The position numbers were made by a program, and so were the translations under genes. From Arthrobacter sp. TPD3018 (lineage in GTDB: Bacteria > Pseudomonadota > Alphaproteobacteria > Sphingomonadales > Sphingomonadaceae), in contig QDFQ01000002.1 of assembly GCA_003075315.1 (NCBI GenBank), positions 412,661 through 476,660 on the forward strand: DNA of 64,000 nt. The letters run 5' to 3'. The first letter of the stretch is position 1, and each line of letters begins with the position of its first letter. This document shows, piece after piece, positions 36,339 through 47,278 of the stretch. The notes under the pieces are model-generated. The model did not search any database. It had not been told where the DNA came from and saw only the letters and a list, made by a program, of their open reading frames with translations.

Positions 36339-37235
36339 ATGGCCGACGACACCAGCGCCAACAACCAGCCTGCCGGCTATGTCCCGCCCGAAGTGTGGAC
36401 GTGGAACCCGGGCAACGGCGGCCAGTTCGCCAACATCAACCGCCCCATTTCCGGCGCGACGCAACAACGCGACCTCCCCACCGGCGACCATGCACTGCAA
36501 CTCTATTCGCTGGGCACGCCCAACGGGCAGAAGGTGACCATCATGCTCGAAGAGCTGCTCGCCGCCGGCCACGCGGGCGCGGAGTATGACGCCTGGCCGA
36601 TCGAGATCGGCAAGGGCGACCAGTTCGGCAGCGGCTTTGTCGCCATCAATCCCAATTCGAAAATCCCGGCGCTGCTCGACCGTCGCAGCGATCCGCCGCT
36701 GCATTTGTTCGAAAGCGGATCGATCCTGATCCACCTCGCCGAAAGCTTCGGCGCGTTCCTGCCCGCATCCGGCCAAGCGCGCGTCGAAACGCTCAACTGG
36801 CTGATGTGGCAGATGGGGTCCGCGCCCTTCGTCGGCGGCGGCTTCGGCCATTTCTACGCCTACGCGCCCTTCCGCATCCAATATGCGATCGACCGCTATG
36901 CGATGGAGGCCAAGCGGCAGCTACACGTGCTCGACACGCGGCTGTCCGATAACGCATTCCTCGCGGGCGACGACTATACGATCGCCGATATCGCCGCCTG
37001 GCCATGGTATGGCGGACTGATGGACGGCATCTACAGCGCGCAAACGTTCCTGTCGGTCGAGGAATACCCGAACGTCCGCCGCTGGACCGATACGATCGCC
37101 GCGCGCGAAGGCGTCCGCCGCGGCCGTATCGTCAACCGGCTGACCGGGGCGCCCGGCAGCTTCCTTGCCGAACGCCACAGCGCGGCGGATATCGACCATG
37201 CGCTGGCGCAAGCAGCGGACGACGCTAAAAACTGA
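36339..37235 (+). CDS. YghU-like glutathione transferase / disulfide reductase
   Basis: The 298-residue protein has an N-terminal extension (YVPPEVWTWNPGNGGQFANINRP) and a thioredoxin-fold GST domain (LQLYSLGTPNGQKVTIMLEE; NPNSKIPALLD; FESGSILIHLAE), then the helical C-terminal domain with DDYTIADIAAWPWYG. This matches the Nu-class GSTs YghU/YfcG of E. coli, which bind two glutathiones and have disulfide-bond reductase activity. GAGGAG lies 8 bases before ATG 36339. It stands alone after the two-component genes and is followed by a palindromic repeat. Confidence 0.9.
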   Translation: MADDTSANNQPAGYVPPEVWTWNPGNGGQFANINRPISGATQQRDLPTGDHALQLYSLGTPNGQKVTIMLEELLAAGHAGAEYDAWPIEIGKGDQFGSGFVAINPNSKIPALLDRRSDPPLHLFESGSILIHLAESFGAFLPASGQARVETLNWLMWQMGSAPFVGGGFGHFYAYAPFRIQYAIDRYAMEAKRQLHVLDTRLSDNAFLAGDDYTIADIAAWPWYGGLMDGIYSAQTFLSVEEYPNVRRWTDTIAAREGVRRGRIVNRLTGAPGSFLAERHSAADIDHALAQAADDAKN

Positions 37236-37308
37236 CGTCATCCCAGCGAAGGCTGGGATCTCCCGGTTCCATGACCCGAGAGAGGCCCCAGCCTTCGCTG
37301 GGGCGACG
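37236..37308. repeat. REP-like double hairpin between the GST and kdpE genes
   Basis: Two inverted copies of a unit, CGTCATCCCAGCGAAGGCTG... and its near complement ending GGGGCGACG, flank a short centre. Each contains its own stem CCCAGC-gaag-GCTGGG. It lies between two convergent genes, the usual site of such elements in alphaproteobacteria, and may help end transcription from both sides, although no T-run is present. Confidence 0.7.
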
Positions 37309-37319
37309 CCTCAGAGTCG

Positions 37320-37991
37320 TTACCCGATCAGGCGGTAACCGATGCCCTGTTCGTTAGCGATCAGGCTGCCGACGGCGTGCGGCGCCTCCAGCTTCTGGCG
37401 CAGGTTGCGGATCACGATGCGGAGATATTCGACCTTCGGATCGTGGCCGCCCCATACCCTCTGCAGGATCAGTTTGTGCGTGACGACACGGCCGGCATGG
37501 TCGGCGAGCAGCGTCAGCACCTCATATTCCTTGCGCGTCAGATGCACCTCGACGCCCGCGCGCTCCACCCGATGGGCGGCGGGATCGATCGTCACCTCGC
37601 CCGCGCGCACGACGCCGGCCCCCTTTGCCTCGCTACGCCGCAGCGCGACGCGGAGGCGGGCGAGCAGTTCCTCGCTGTCGAACGGTTTGGTGACGTAATC
37701 GTCCGCGCCGAGATCGAGCGCGGCGACCTTGTCCTCGGTCGCGTCGCGCGCGGAGACGACCAGCAGCGCGATCCCCGGCGTCCGCGCGATGACCGGCACC
37801 AGCTCCAGCCCGTCGCGGCCCGGCAGCCCCAGATCGAGCAGCACCGCATCGGGCGCGGTCTGGGCCACCGCGGCCAGCGCCGCGCGCGCATCGGCGGCAT
37901 CGATCACCTCATGGCCGGCGCGCTCCAGCGTCTGGCGGAGCAGCCGCCGGATCGCCGGTTCGTCATCCACCACCAGCACGCGCGCCATCAA
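37320..37991 (-). CDS. kdpE: Response regulator KdpE
   Basis: The 223-residue OmpR-type regulator has a receiver domain (VLVVDDEPAIRRLLRQTLE; phospho-acceptor in AVLLDLGLPGRDG; DYVTKPFDSEELLARLR) and a winged-helix C-terminal domain (HLTRKEYEVLTLLADHAGRV; HDPKVEYLRIVIRNLRQKLE). Its start overlaps the kdpD stop by 4 bases. KdpE activates the kdp operon when potassium is short. It is the last gene of the operon, so the system probably controls its own level. Confidence 0.95.
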   Translation of the reverse strand: MMARVLVVDDEPAIRRLLRQTLERAGHEVIDAADARAALAAVAQTAPDAVLLDLGLPGRDGLELVPVIARTPGIALLVVSARDATEDKVAALDLGADDYVTKPFDSEELLARLRVALRRSEAKGAGVVRAGEVTIDPAAHRVERAGVEVHLTRKEYEVLTLLADHAGRVVTHKLILQRVWGGHDPKVEYLRIVIRNLRQKLEAPHAVGSLIANEQGIGYRLIG

Positions 37992-40651
37992 ATCTGCCCC
38001 TCGACCACTGCATCGCGTACAATTGTGGCGGACGGGAAAACCAGCGTAAACCGCGCGCCCGCGCCGTCCTCGCGATTGGCGGCCTCCACGCCGACGCCCA
38101 TCGCCTCGGCGAACGCCTTGACGATGGCGAGGCCCAGCCCTGTGCCCCCGGCCGACCGGTCCGATCCATCAAAGCGTCGGAACGTGTCGAAGATCGCGCT
38201 CTCCGCCCCCGGCGGCAACCCCGGCCCCTCATCGACCACCGACAACCGCAACGTTGCGCCGCGATGCGCGCCGACGATGCGGATCGCGGTGCCCGGATCG
38301 GCGTAGCGCCCGGCATTGTCGAGCAGGTTGAGCAGGCAATGGTGCAGCAACTGCGGATCGCATCGGACCAGCGGCAGATCGGGTGGCACCTCCAGCCGGA
38401 TCGCATGGCCGGCGAGCGCCGCGCGCGCGTCATGCGCCGCGCCCGTCACCGCATCGGCAAGGTCGATCGGCTCGATCGCCAGCGTCAGCGCCCCCGCCTC
38501 GATCCGCGCCATGTCGAGCAAATTGGCGACGAACCGGTCGAGCCGCCGGGTCTCGACCTCGATCGTCGTGACCAGATCCGGCGTCACGCCGTGGCGCAAT
38601 TCGGCGGCAGCAGCCTTCACCGCGGTCAGCGGCGTGCGCAGGTCGTGGCTGACCGACGACAGCAGCGCGCCACGCAAACGGTCGCGGGTGCGGATCGTCT
38701 CGACGTCGCGCATCTCGCCTTCCAGCCGCAGCCGCTCCAACACCATCGCCGCCTGGTCGATCAGGCTGGTCAGCAACGGCAATTGGTCGGCACGCACCGG
38801 ATCGCCGCCGCCATCGCGCGCCAGTCCCAGCACGGCCAGCGTCCGCCCGGCATGTGACAGCGGGTGGAACACCCAGTCCGATGCGGTCAGCGTGCCCGAT
38901 CCGCGCCCGGTGGTCGTCGCATTGTCGAATGCCCATTGCGCCGCGGCGAGATCGAGCGTGCCGAGCTGATACCCTTCCGCATCGGCGGCCTGCACATCGA
39001 GCCCCCCGGCACCCGCGCCAAGCAGCACGGCGTGCACGTCGAGAATATGCGCGATCTCGCGACAGGTGGCGCGCTTCACCGCCGCATCGTCGGCCAGCTC
39101 GGTCAGCTGGCGCAGGAAGCCGGTCAGCGCGGCATTGGTGCGCGCGCTCTGACCCGCCAGATCGGCCTGCGCCCGCACGCGCGCCGCGAGATGGCTGGTG
39201 ACGAACGCGACCCCCAGCAGCACGAACACCGAGATGACGTTCTCAGGGTTATTGATCGTGAACGTGCCGGTCGGGGGCAGAAAGAAGAAGTTATAGGCGA
39301 GGCTCGATGCCAGTCCCGCAAACAGCCCGGTACGCAGCCCGAACAGGCTCGCCGCCGCCATCACCGGCAGCAGGTACAGCATGCCGACATTGCCGAGCTG
39401 CAGCACGCGGAACAGCGCGGTGCCGATGCCGGTGACGCCCGCAATCATCGCGCTGGTCGCAACATAGCCCAGCCGCGAGCCCCAGGCGCCGCGTCGCAGC
39501 GGCAGGCGTTCGGGCTTTGCGGCACCACCCGCGACGGGCAGGACGTGGACGGTGACGCCTGGCGTCTCGCGCACCAGCCGGTCGACCACCGATCCGTGCC
39601 GCAGCTCGAACCAGCGCGACCGGCGCGACTTGCCGACGATCAGCTGCGTCGCGCGCGCATCGGCCAGATACCCCTTGATCCCCTCGACCACCCCTGCCGC
39701 GGGAACGGTCACGACCGTCGCGCCGAGTTGCGTCGCCAGCGTCATCGCCGCCGCGACGCGGGCGTGCTGCGCATCGCTGAACGCGGCGACGCGCGGCGTC
39801 TCGATGAACAGCGCCGTCCACGGCCCGCGCAGGCCATCGGCGACGCGCTTGCCGGCCCGCACCAGCCCTTCGCCGCCGGCCAGTTCGTTGATCGCGACGA
39901 CGATCCGCTCCGCCCCCGCCCAGGTGCCGCCGACCCCCAGCGCGCGGACATGCTCCAGCATCTGCGCGTCGACCGCCTGCGCGGCGCGGGTCAGCGCCAG
40001 TTCGCGCAGGGCCGACAGATTGGATTTGGAGAAAAAGTGCTGGAGCGCGCGCGTCGCCTCCTGCGGCAGATAGACCTTGCCCGCCTTCAGCCGCTCGATC
40101 AGCTCGTCGGGCGGGATGTCGACGACCTCGATCTCGGCCGCCTCCAGCACGCTGTCGGGCACCGTCTCGCGCACGCGGACATGGGTGAAGCCCGCGACGA
40201 TATCGTTGAGGCTTTCGACATGCTGGATGTTGATCGTCGAATAGACGTCGATCCCGGCGGCGAGCAGTTCCTCGACGTCTTGATGCCGCTTGGGATGGCG
40301 GCTGCCCGGCGCATTGGTGTGCGCCAGCTCGTCGACCAGCGCGAGGCGCGGCGCACGCGCGATCAGCGCGTCGAGGTCCATCTCGTGCAGCGCCCGCCCC
40401 TCGTACGGGATGGCGAGGCGCGGCAGGATTTCGAAACCGCGGGTCAGCGCGTCCGTCTCGGCACGACCATGCGTTTCGACCACACCGACGACGACATCGA
40501 CGCCCTCACGCGCCCGCGCCTTCCCTTCGGACAGCATCTCGAACGTCTTGCCGACGCCCGGCGCCGCCCCAAGGAAAATCTTCAGGCGGCCACGACCCTC
40601 CTGCGCCGCCTGACGCAGCAGTGCCTGGGGGTCGGGCCGGCCGTCACTCAT
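37988..40651 (-). CDS. kdpD: Sensor histidine kinase KdpD
   Basis: The 887-residue kinase (E. coli 894) has the N-terminal KdpD domain with Walker-like GAAPGVGKTFEML, DELAHTNAPGSRHPKR, a UspA-like domain, four clustered membrane helices (about residues 400-490), a GAF-like domain, the phospho-acceptor SSVSHDLRTPLTAVKAAAAE, and an HATPase domain with LLNLLDNAGRYADPG and GTGLGLAIVKAFAEAMG. It senses potassium limitation and phosphorylates KdpE. It overlaps kdpC by 4 bases. Confidence 0.96.
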   Translation of the reverse strand: MSDGRPDPQALLRQAAQEGRGRLKIFLGAAPGVGKTFEMLSEGKARAREGVDVVVGVVETHGRAETDALTRGFEILPRLAIPYEGRALHEMDLDALIARAPRLALVDELAHTNAPGSRHPKRHQDVEELLAAGIDVYSTINIQHVESLNDIVAGFTHVRVRETVPDSVLEAAEIEVVDIPPDELIERLKAGKVYLPQEATRALQHFFSKSNLSALRELALTRAAQAVDAQMLEHVRALGVGGTWAGAERIVVAINELAGGEGLVRAGKRVADGLRGPWTALFIETPRVAAFSDAQHARVAAAMTLATQLGATVVTVPAAGVVEGIKGYLADARATQLIVGKSRRSRWFELRHGSVVDRLVRETPGVTVHVLPVAGGAAKPERLPLRRGAWGSRLGYVATSAMIAGVTGIGTALFRVLQLGNVGMLYLLPVMAAASLFGLRTGLFAGLASSLAYNFFFLPPTGTFTINNPENVISVFVLLGVAFVTSHLAARVRAQADLAGQSARTNAALTGFLRQLTELADDAAVKRATCREIAHILDVHAVLLGAGAGGLDVQAADAEGYQLGTLDLAAAQWAFDNATTTGRGSGTLTASDWVFHPLSHAGRTLAVLGLARDGGGDPVRADQLPLLTSLIDQAAMVLERLRLEGEMRDVETIRTRDRLRGALLSSVSHDLRTPLTAVKAAAAELRHGVTPDLVTTIEVETRRLDRFVANLLDMARIEAGALTLAIEPIDLADAVTGAAHDARAALAGHAIRLEVPPDLPLVRCDPQLLHHCLLNLLDNAGRYADPGTAIRIVGAHRGATLRLSVVDEGPGLPPGAESAIFDTFRRFDGSDRSAGGTGLGLAIVKAFAEAMGVGVEAANREDGAGARFTLVFPSATIVRDAVVEGQI

Positions 40652-41220
40652 CGCCTGACGGATGCGTCGAGCGCGCGGTTGAGTGCAAGTACATTCACAT
40701 GGGGGTCGCCGAGCAGCGGGCTTTCGGTCGCGCCTGCGACCAGCGCCTCCACCCGGGCGAGCGGCAGGCCGCGGACGCGCGCGATGCGGGGGGCCTGCGC
40801 CAGCGCTGCCTCCGGCGACAGATCGGGGTCTAGGCCCGATCCGCTGGTGGTGACGAGATCGGCGGGGATCGGCCCCGTCACGCCCTCTGCCCGGCGCTTC
40901 GCCACGTCGGCGGTGACGCGATCGGCCAGCGCCTTGCTCGCGGGGCCGAGGTTCGATCCGCTCGACGCCATGCCGTCATAGCCCTTGCCCGCCGCCGAGG
41001 GGCGCGTCTGGAAATAGCGGTCCGACGTGAACGCCTGCCCGACGACGTCCGACCCGATCACGCGCCCGCCCTGTTCGATCAGGCTGCCGTTCGCCTGATG
41101 GGGGAAGACCAGCTGGCCGACGCCGGTCATTGCCAGCGGATAGACGATGCCGAGCAATGCGGCGAACAACAGCGTCATCACGATCGCCGGCCGCAATGCC
41201 GAAGAGAAATCCTTGCCCAT
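40648..41220 (-). CDS. kdpC: Potassium-transporting ATPase subunit KdpC
   Basis: The 190-residue subunit has a single N-terminal membrane helix (RPAIVMTLLFAALLGIVYPLA) and the conserved soluble part with GSLIEQGGRVIGSDVVGQ, FQTRPSAAGKGYDGMASSGSN-type sequence, TTSGSGLDPDLSPEAALAQ and GDPHVNVLALNRAL. It stabilises the KdpFABC complex and supports ATP binding by KdpB. It follows kdpB by 12 bases. Confidence 0.96.
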   Translation of the reverse strand: MGKDFSSALRPAIVMTLLFAALLGIVYPLAMTGVGQLVFPHQANGSLIEQGGRVIGSDVVGQAFTSDRYFQTRPSAAGKGYDGMASSGSNLGPASKALADRVTADVAKRRAEGVTGPIPADLVTTSGSGLDPDLSPEAALAQAPRIARVRGLPLARVEALVAGATESPLLGDPHVNVLALNRALDASVRR

Positions 41221-41232
41221 ATTCTGTACTCC

Positions 41233-43266
<2,034 letters not shown>

Positions 43267-43280
43267 GATGACGGCGCCCC

Positions 43281-44984
43281 TTACGAAAGCTGGCCGCCGA
43301 TCATCGCGAGATGATCGGCAATAGGACCGAGAGCGAGGCTCGGCAGGAAGGTGAGGCCGCCCAGCACCAGGATGATGCCGACCAGCAGGCCGACCCACAG
43401 GCCACCGGTGGTCGGGAACGATCCCGCGCCCGCCGGCGTGTGCCGCTTGGCGGCAAGGCTGCCGGCGATCGCCAGCATCGGCACGATCACGAAGAACCGC
43501 CCGATCCACATCGCGACGCCCAGCAGGCCGTTGTACCAGGGCGTACCGGCGGTCAGGCCCGCAAAGGCCGATCCGTTGTTCCCGACCGCGCTGGTGAAGG
43601 CGTACAGGATTTCGCTAAAGCCATGCGGCCCCTTGTTGAGCGGCCCGGCTAGGCCCGCCTGCGCGACCGCGGACAGCGCGGTGCCGCCCAGGATCACCAG
43701 CGGCAGCACCGCGATCGCCAGCACCGCGAGCTTCACCTCGCGCGCCTCGATCTTCTTGCCGACATATTCGGGGGTGCGGCCCACCATCAGGCCGGCGACG
43801 AAGACGGCGAGGATGGCGAACAGCAGGAAGCCGTAGATGCCGGCACCGACGCCGCCGACCACCACTTCGCCCAGTTGCATGTTGATCAGCGGGATCATGC
43901 CGCCCAGCGCGGTGAAGCTGTCGTGCATCGCATTGACCGCGCCGCACGACGCCGCCGTGGTGACGACCGAGAAGAGCGCGGACGCGGCGATGCCGAAGCG
44001 CACCTCCTTGCCCTCCATATTGCCGCCTGCGACACCCAGATGGTGCAGCACCGGATTGCCCGCGGCTTCCTGCCAATAGGTGCCGCCGACGCCGGCCAGG
44101 AACAGCAGCAGCATCGCCGCCAGGATCGCCCAGCCCTGCCGCGTGTCACCCACCGCCTTGCCGAACGTCCAGGTCAGGCCCATGCCGATCACGAAGATCG
44201 ACGCCATCTGCACGAAATTGACCAGCGCGCCCGGGTTTTCGAACGGATGCGCGCTATTGGCGTTGAAGAAGCCGCCACCGTTGGTGCCGAGCATCTTGAT
44301 CGCTTCCTGACTGGCGACCGGGCCCAGCGCCAGCGTCTGGCGCAGCCCCTCCAGCGTCGTCACGTCGACCGAACCGGCCAGCGTTTGTGGCACGCCGCTC
44401 GCGATCAGGAAGATCGTGTAGACGATGCATGCCGGCAGCAGCAGGTACAAAGTGATCCGGGTCATGTCGGCCCAGAAGTTGCCGATGCCACTCGCCTGCC
44501 GCCGCGCGAAGCCGCGGAACAGCGCGAAGGCGAGCGCGATGCCCGTCGCCGCCGACGTGAAATTGTGGATGGCCAGCGCCAGCATCTGGCTGAGGTTCGA
44601 CAGCGTCGATTCCCCCGCATACCATTGCCAGTTGGTGTTGGTGGTGAAGCTGACCGCGACGTTGAACGCGCCATCCGCGCCCACGCCCGCATAATGCAGC
44701 GGGTTGAGCGGCAGCACCGCCTGCAACCGCAGCACGGCATAGGTGAACAGCATCAGCGCGATATTGAACAGCAGCATGTGCACGGCGTAGCGCCGCCAAC
44801 CCTGCTCTTCGGTCGGATCGATGCCCGACAGACGATAGAAGCCGCGCTCGACGGGGCCGAGCACGGCGTGGAGCGGCGTGCGCCGCCCCTCGTACAGCGC
44901 GAACAGCCACAGGCCGACCGGCTTGACGAGGGCGAGCAGCACCGCGACGAAGGCGAGGATCAGGCCCCAACCCTGGATGGTCAT
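43281..44984 (-). CDS. kdpA: Potassium-transporting ATPase subunit KdpA
   Basis: The 567-residue channel-like subunit has about 10 membrane helices and the four selectivity-filter loops of the KdpA family: [52 protein letters not shown] and [13 protein letters not shown]. It binds and conducts potassium. It follows kdpF by 13 bases. Confidence 0.97.
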   Translation of the reverse strand: MTIQGWGLILAFVAVLLALVKPVGLWLFALYEGRRTPLHAVLGPVERGFYRLSGIDPTEEQGWRRYAVHMLLFNIALMLFTYAVLRLQAVLPLNPLHYAGVGADGAFNVAVSFTTNTNWQWYAGESTLSNLSQMLALAIHNFTSAATGIALAFALFRGFARRQASGIGNFWADMTRITLYLLLPACIVYTIFLIASGVPQTLAGSVDVTTLEGLRQTLALGPVASQEAIKMLGTNGGGFFNANSAHPFENPGALVNFVQMASIFVIGMGLTWTFGKAVGDTRQGWAILAAMLLLFLAGVGGTYWQEAAGNPVLHHLGVAGGNMEGKEVRFGIAASALFSVVTTAASCGAVNAMHDSFTALGGMIPLINMQLGEVVVGGVGAGIYGFLLFAILAVFVAGLMVGRTPEYVGKKIEAREVKLAVLAIAVLPLVILGGTALSAVAQAGLAGPLNKGPHGFSEILYAFTSAVGNNGSAFAGLTAGTPWYNGLLGVAMWIGRFFVIVPMLAIAGSLAAKRHTPAGAGSFPTTGGLWVGLLVGIILVLGGLTFLPSLALGPIADHLAMIGGQLS

Positions 44985-44997
44985 GACAGCGCTCCCT

Positions 44998-45087
44998 TCA
45001 GAAGCGTTCGGGGCGGAGCAGCACCGCCACCAGATAGGCGAGCAGGCCGAGCGCGCAGGCGGCGGCGAGCCATAGGTCGATGGTCAT
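44998..45087 (-). CDS. kdpF: KdpF, 29-residue stabilising subunit
   Basis: Reading the minus strand from ATG 45087 gives a 29-residue peptide beginning [19 protein letters not shown] and ending RPERF, then TGA. It is one membrane helix with the LAYLVxxLLxPExF pattern of KdpF (E. coli: LGYLVYALINAEAF). GGGGGGAT lies about 7 bases upstream. Position directly before kdpA is the conserved place for kdpF. It is too short for ordinary gene finding but well supported. Confidence 0.9.
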   Translation of the reverse strand: MTIDLWLAAACALGLLAYLVAVLLRPERF

Positions 45088-45101
45088 CGCGCATCCCCCC
45101 C

Positions 45102-45185
45102 TCACGCTTTGTCGCACAGGCGGGCATAGGCCAGCGTCAGCGCCGACAGCCCGCCGATGATCGACAGCCAGATGATATCCTGCAT
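45102..45185 (-). CDS. Small membrane peptide of the kdp operon (27 residues)
   Basis: ATG 45185 to TGA 45102 on the minus strand encodes 27 residues starting MQDIIWLSIIGGLSALTLAY and ending RLCDKA. It is one hydrophobic helix followed by a short basic and cysteine-containing tail. GGGGAG lies 8 bases before the start, and the gene fits between the porin (16 bases) and kdpF (14 bases) with operon-like spacing. Similar anonymous peptides occur before kdpF in other bacteria, from memory. Possible roles are an extra Kdp assembly subunit or a regulator; neither can be shown here. Confidence 0.72.
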   Translation of the reverse strand: MQDIIWLSIIGGLSALTLAYARLCDKA

Positions 45186-45201
45186 GGAAACGTCTCCCCG
45201 T

Positions 45202-46050
45202 TCAGAAGGCGGCGGTGAGCGAGACGAGCGCGGTGCTGCCGGCGATATTGCCGGTGCCGTCCTGTCCCTTGCTGAAGCTCGGCCGCAGATAGGCGGCGTC
45301 GCGGTTCGAGATGTTGGTATCGATCCAGGCGACGCCCAGCGTCAGATTGCGCCAGCTGGTGTCGACGCCCAGCGACCAATCCCAGTAATCGCCTGTCGGC
45401 GTCGGAGCGGTGGCATTGGGTCCCAGGCCGTCCATGCCCCAGCTGTGGCCGATATGCGCCTTGGCGGTGAACGGCGTCCCGTGGATCGCCGCCGCGCCGT
45501 CGCCCCAGACGTACAGATTGTCGCTCTTCGCGCCGGGATGGTCGTAGACCCCGGCGGCTGCGCTTGCGCCGTTATCGTACCATTTGCCGATCGCCTGCTG
45601 CTTGGGGGCATAGGCGGCCCCCGCGGTCAGCGAGACCGGGCCGGTGGTGCCGGACAGCTTCACATAGGGTTCGGCATAGTCGGTCTTGTTGGCGCCGCCC
45701 GGATACATGTACCAGGTCAGCCCGACGTCGAGCGTGCCGGTGGAGCTGATCTTGGTCTTGTACCCACCGATCAGGTCCAGCTCCATATTGGCGCCGCCGA
45801 ACGTACCCCAGCCGGCAAGGTTCGACGCCCAGGCGCCGACATAGACGCCGCTTTTATGGGCGACGGTCAGCCCGGTCTGCACCGCCATATGCTCGTCGGT
45901 CTGCGAGATGCCGCGCAGGCGATAGTCGGACAGGATCGCAGCCGAGCCGCTGACCGTCACCGCCGGCGGCGGCGCGGTGTCGGTGCTCTGGGCATAAGCG
46001 GGCGCCGCGACGGGCAGCAGGGCGACGGCAAAACAATAACGGATACGCAC
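45202..46050 (-). CDS. TorF-like putative outer-membrane porin leading the kdp operon
   Basis: The 282-residue protein has a signal peptide (to about residue 20, PAYAQ) and a beta-barrel pattern of the TIGR02001/TorF family: VTVSGSAAILSDYRLRGISQ, AVQTGLTVAHKSGVYVGAWA, NMELDLIGGYKT, LDVGLTWYMYPGG, and a terminal phenylalanine (VSLTAAF). Start is GTG 46050 with GGGAGG 9 bases upstream. It is the first gene before the small peptide and kdpF, so an outer-membrane pore appears to be expressed along with the potassium pump. Confidence 0.82.
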   Translation of the reverse strand: MRIRYCFAVALLPVAAPAYAQSTDTAPPPAVTVSGSAAILSDYRLRGISQTDEHMAVQTGLTVAHKSGVYVGAWASNLAGWGTFGGANMELDLIGGYKTKISSTGTLDVGLTWYMYPGGANKTDYAEPYVKLSGTTGPVSLTAGAAYAPKQQAIGKWYDNGASAAAGVYDHPGAKSDNLYVWGDGAAAIHGTPFTAKAHIGHSWGMDGLGPNATAPTPTGDYWDWSLGVDTSWRNLTLGVAWIDTNISNRDAAYLRPSFSKGQDGTGNIAGSTALVSLTAAF

Positions 46051-46071
46051 GAAATCGAACCTCCCACGAAC

Positions 46072-46109
46072 GGAGGATCCGGGCGCCGCGAACGGGCGCC
46101 GGATCCTCC
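46072..46109. promoter_or_regulatory. Stable hairpin in the leader of the porin-kdp operon
   Basis: GGAGGATCC (46072-46080) pairs with GGATCCTCC (46101-46109), extended by GGCGCC on both sides of a six-base loop with small bulges. It lies 22 bases before the porin start. There is no T-run on either strand, so it is more likely an mRNA leader structure than a terminator. Confidence 0.5.
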
Positions 46110-46155
46110 TGCGGGCAAGGCAATTAGGCCGTGCGTCCGTAGGGTTTCGAGAGCG

Positions 46156-46191
46156 ATTATCGGGTCAGGGCGTATGTTTTCCGTATGTTTT
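46156..46191 (-). promoter_or_regulatory. Probable kdp promoter with tandem KdpE-type direct repeat
   Basis: On the minus strand AAAACATACG occurs twice (46191-46182 and 46180-46171), spaced 11 bases, one helical turn. GATAAT (46161-46156), a good -10 element, follows 9 bases later, so the repeats cover the expected -35 position. OmpR-type regulators such as KdpE bind head-to-tail repeats with this period at activated promoters. Binding by the KdpE encoded in the operon is inferred. Confidence 0.55.
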
Positions 46192-46204
46192 TACGCGGGC
46201 CGTC

Positions 46205-47212
46205 TCACGCCGCCGAGACGAAGGCGTCGAGCCGCGCCAGATGCGCCGCCACCGCGTCCGGCGGCAGGAACGATCCGATGAAGCTGTTGCGTGCCAGCGT
46301 CGCCAGCGCCGCGCGGTCCAGCCCCCGTGCCGCCGCCACCGCGCGGTAATTGTCCGCGACATAGCCGCCGAAATAGGCCGGATCGTCCGAATTGATGGTC
46401 GCGCGCAGCCCCTGTGCCAGCATCGCATCAATCGGGTGATCCTCGATCCGGTCGACCACGCACAATTTCAGGTTGGACAGCGGGCACACCGTCAGCGTTA
46501 TCCCCTCAGCTGCCAGTCGCGCGACCAAAGCCGCATCCTCCAGCGAGCGGTTGCCATGATCGATCCGATCCACGTCGAGCAGGTCGAGCGCCTGCCGGAC
46601 ATAGTCCGGCGGCCCCTCTTCCCCCGCATGCGCGACCAGCTTCAGCCCCTTCGCGCGGGCAGCGGCAAAGACGCGCGCGAACTTCTCGGGCGGGTGGCCG
46701 ACCTCGGACGAATCGAGGCCGACCGCGGTGATCCGGTCGAGCCACGGCGTCGCCTCTTCCAGCGTCGCGAACGCCTCGTCCTCGCTCAGGTGGCGCAGGA
46801 AGCTCATGATGAGCGCGCTGGTCATGCCACGCCGCGCTTCCGCCTCTGCCATCGCGGAGAGCAGCCCCTCGATCACCTCGGCGAACGGGATGCCGCGTGC
46901 GGTGTGCGTCTGCGGGTCGAACATGATCTCGGCATGCACCACGCCATCGGCCGCGGCGCGGTCGAAATAGGCAGCGGCCAGATCGTGGAAGTCGGCGCGC
47001 GTGCGCAGCACGTCCGCCCCGGCATAATAGATGTCGAGGAAATCCTGCAGGTTGGAAAAGGCATAAGCCGCCCGCACCGCCTCCACCGACGCATAGGGGA
47101 TCGCGACACCGTTGCGCTTCGCCAGCGCGAACATCAGCTCCGGCTCCAGACTGCCCTCGATATGCAGGTGCAGTTCGGCCTTGGGCAAGGCGGTGATGAA
47201 ATCCTCGGTCAT
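46205..47212 (-). CDS. Adenine deaminase (adenosine-deaminase-like family)
   Basis: The 335-residue amidohydrolase has the metal ligands in KAELHLHIEGSLEPELMF, VAHAGEEGPPDYV (with the catalytic glutamate), RIDHGNRSLED and NSDDPAYFGGYV. The last motif, with PAYFGGYV, and SFLRHLSEDEA and LDSSEVGHPPEKF match the bacterial adenine deaminases (Pseudomonas PA0148 type) rather than true adenosine deaminases. It converts adenine to hypoxanthine in purine salvage. ATG 47212 (MTEDFITALPK) is preferred to a start at 47266 because the family begins there. Confidence 0.88.
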   Translation of the reverse strand: MTEDFITALPKAELHLHIEGSLEPELMFALAKRNGVAIPYASVEAVRAAYAFSNLQDFLDIYYAGADVLRTRADFHDLAAAYFDRAAADGVVHAEIMFDPQTHTARGIPFAEVIEGLLSAMAEAEARRGMTSALIMSFLRHLSEDEAFATLEEATPWLDRITAVGLDSSEVGHPPEKFARVFAAARAKGLKLVAHAGEEGPPDYVRQALDLLDVDRIDHGNRSLEDAALVARLAAEGITLTVCPLSNLKLCVVDRIEDHPIDAMLAQGLRATINSDDPAYFGGYVADNYRAVAAARGLDRAALATLARNSFIGSFLPPDAVAAHLARLDAFVSAA

Positions 47213-47278
47213 GCGGTCACTCCAGGCACGGCGACCGAAACTGCAACGCGAACCGCCGTTCCGCAAGCGGCGCCCGGC

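Noticed and set aside
38864..40981. Plus-strand frame opposite kdpD
   Set aside because: It is antisense to a complete, conserved kdpD and has composition typical of shadow frames.
46072..46109. Rho-independent terminator after the adenine deaminase gene
   Set aside because: The stem is strong but no T-run follows on the minus strand, and it lies between the probable promoter and the porin start.
46205..47212. True adenosine deaminase
   Set aside because: The PAYFGGYV and VGLDSSEVGHPP motifs match the bacterial adenine deaminase branch better.
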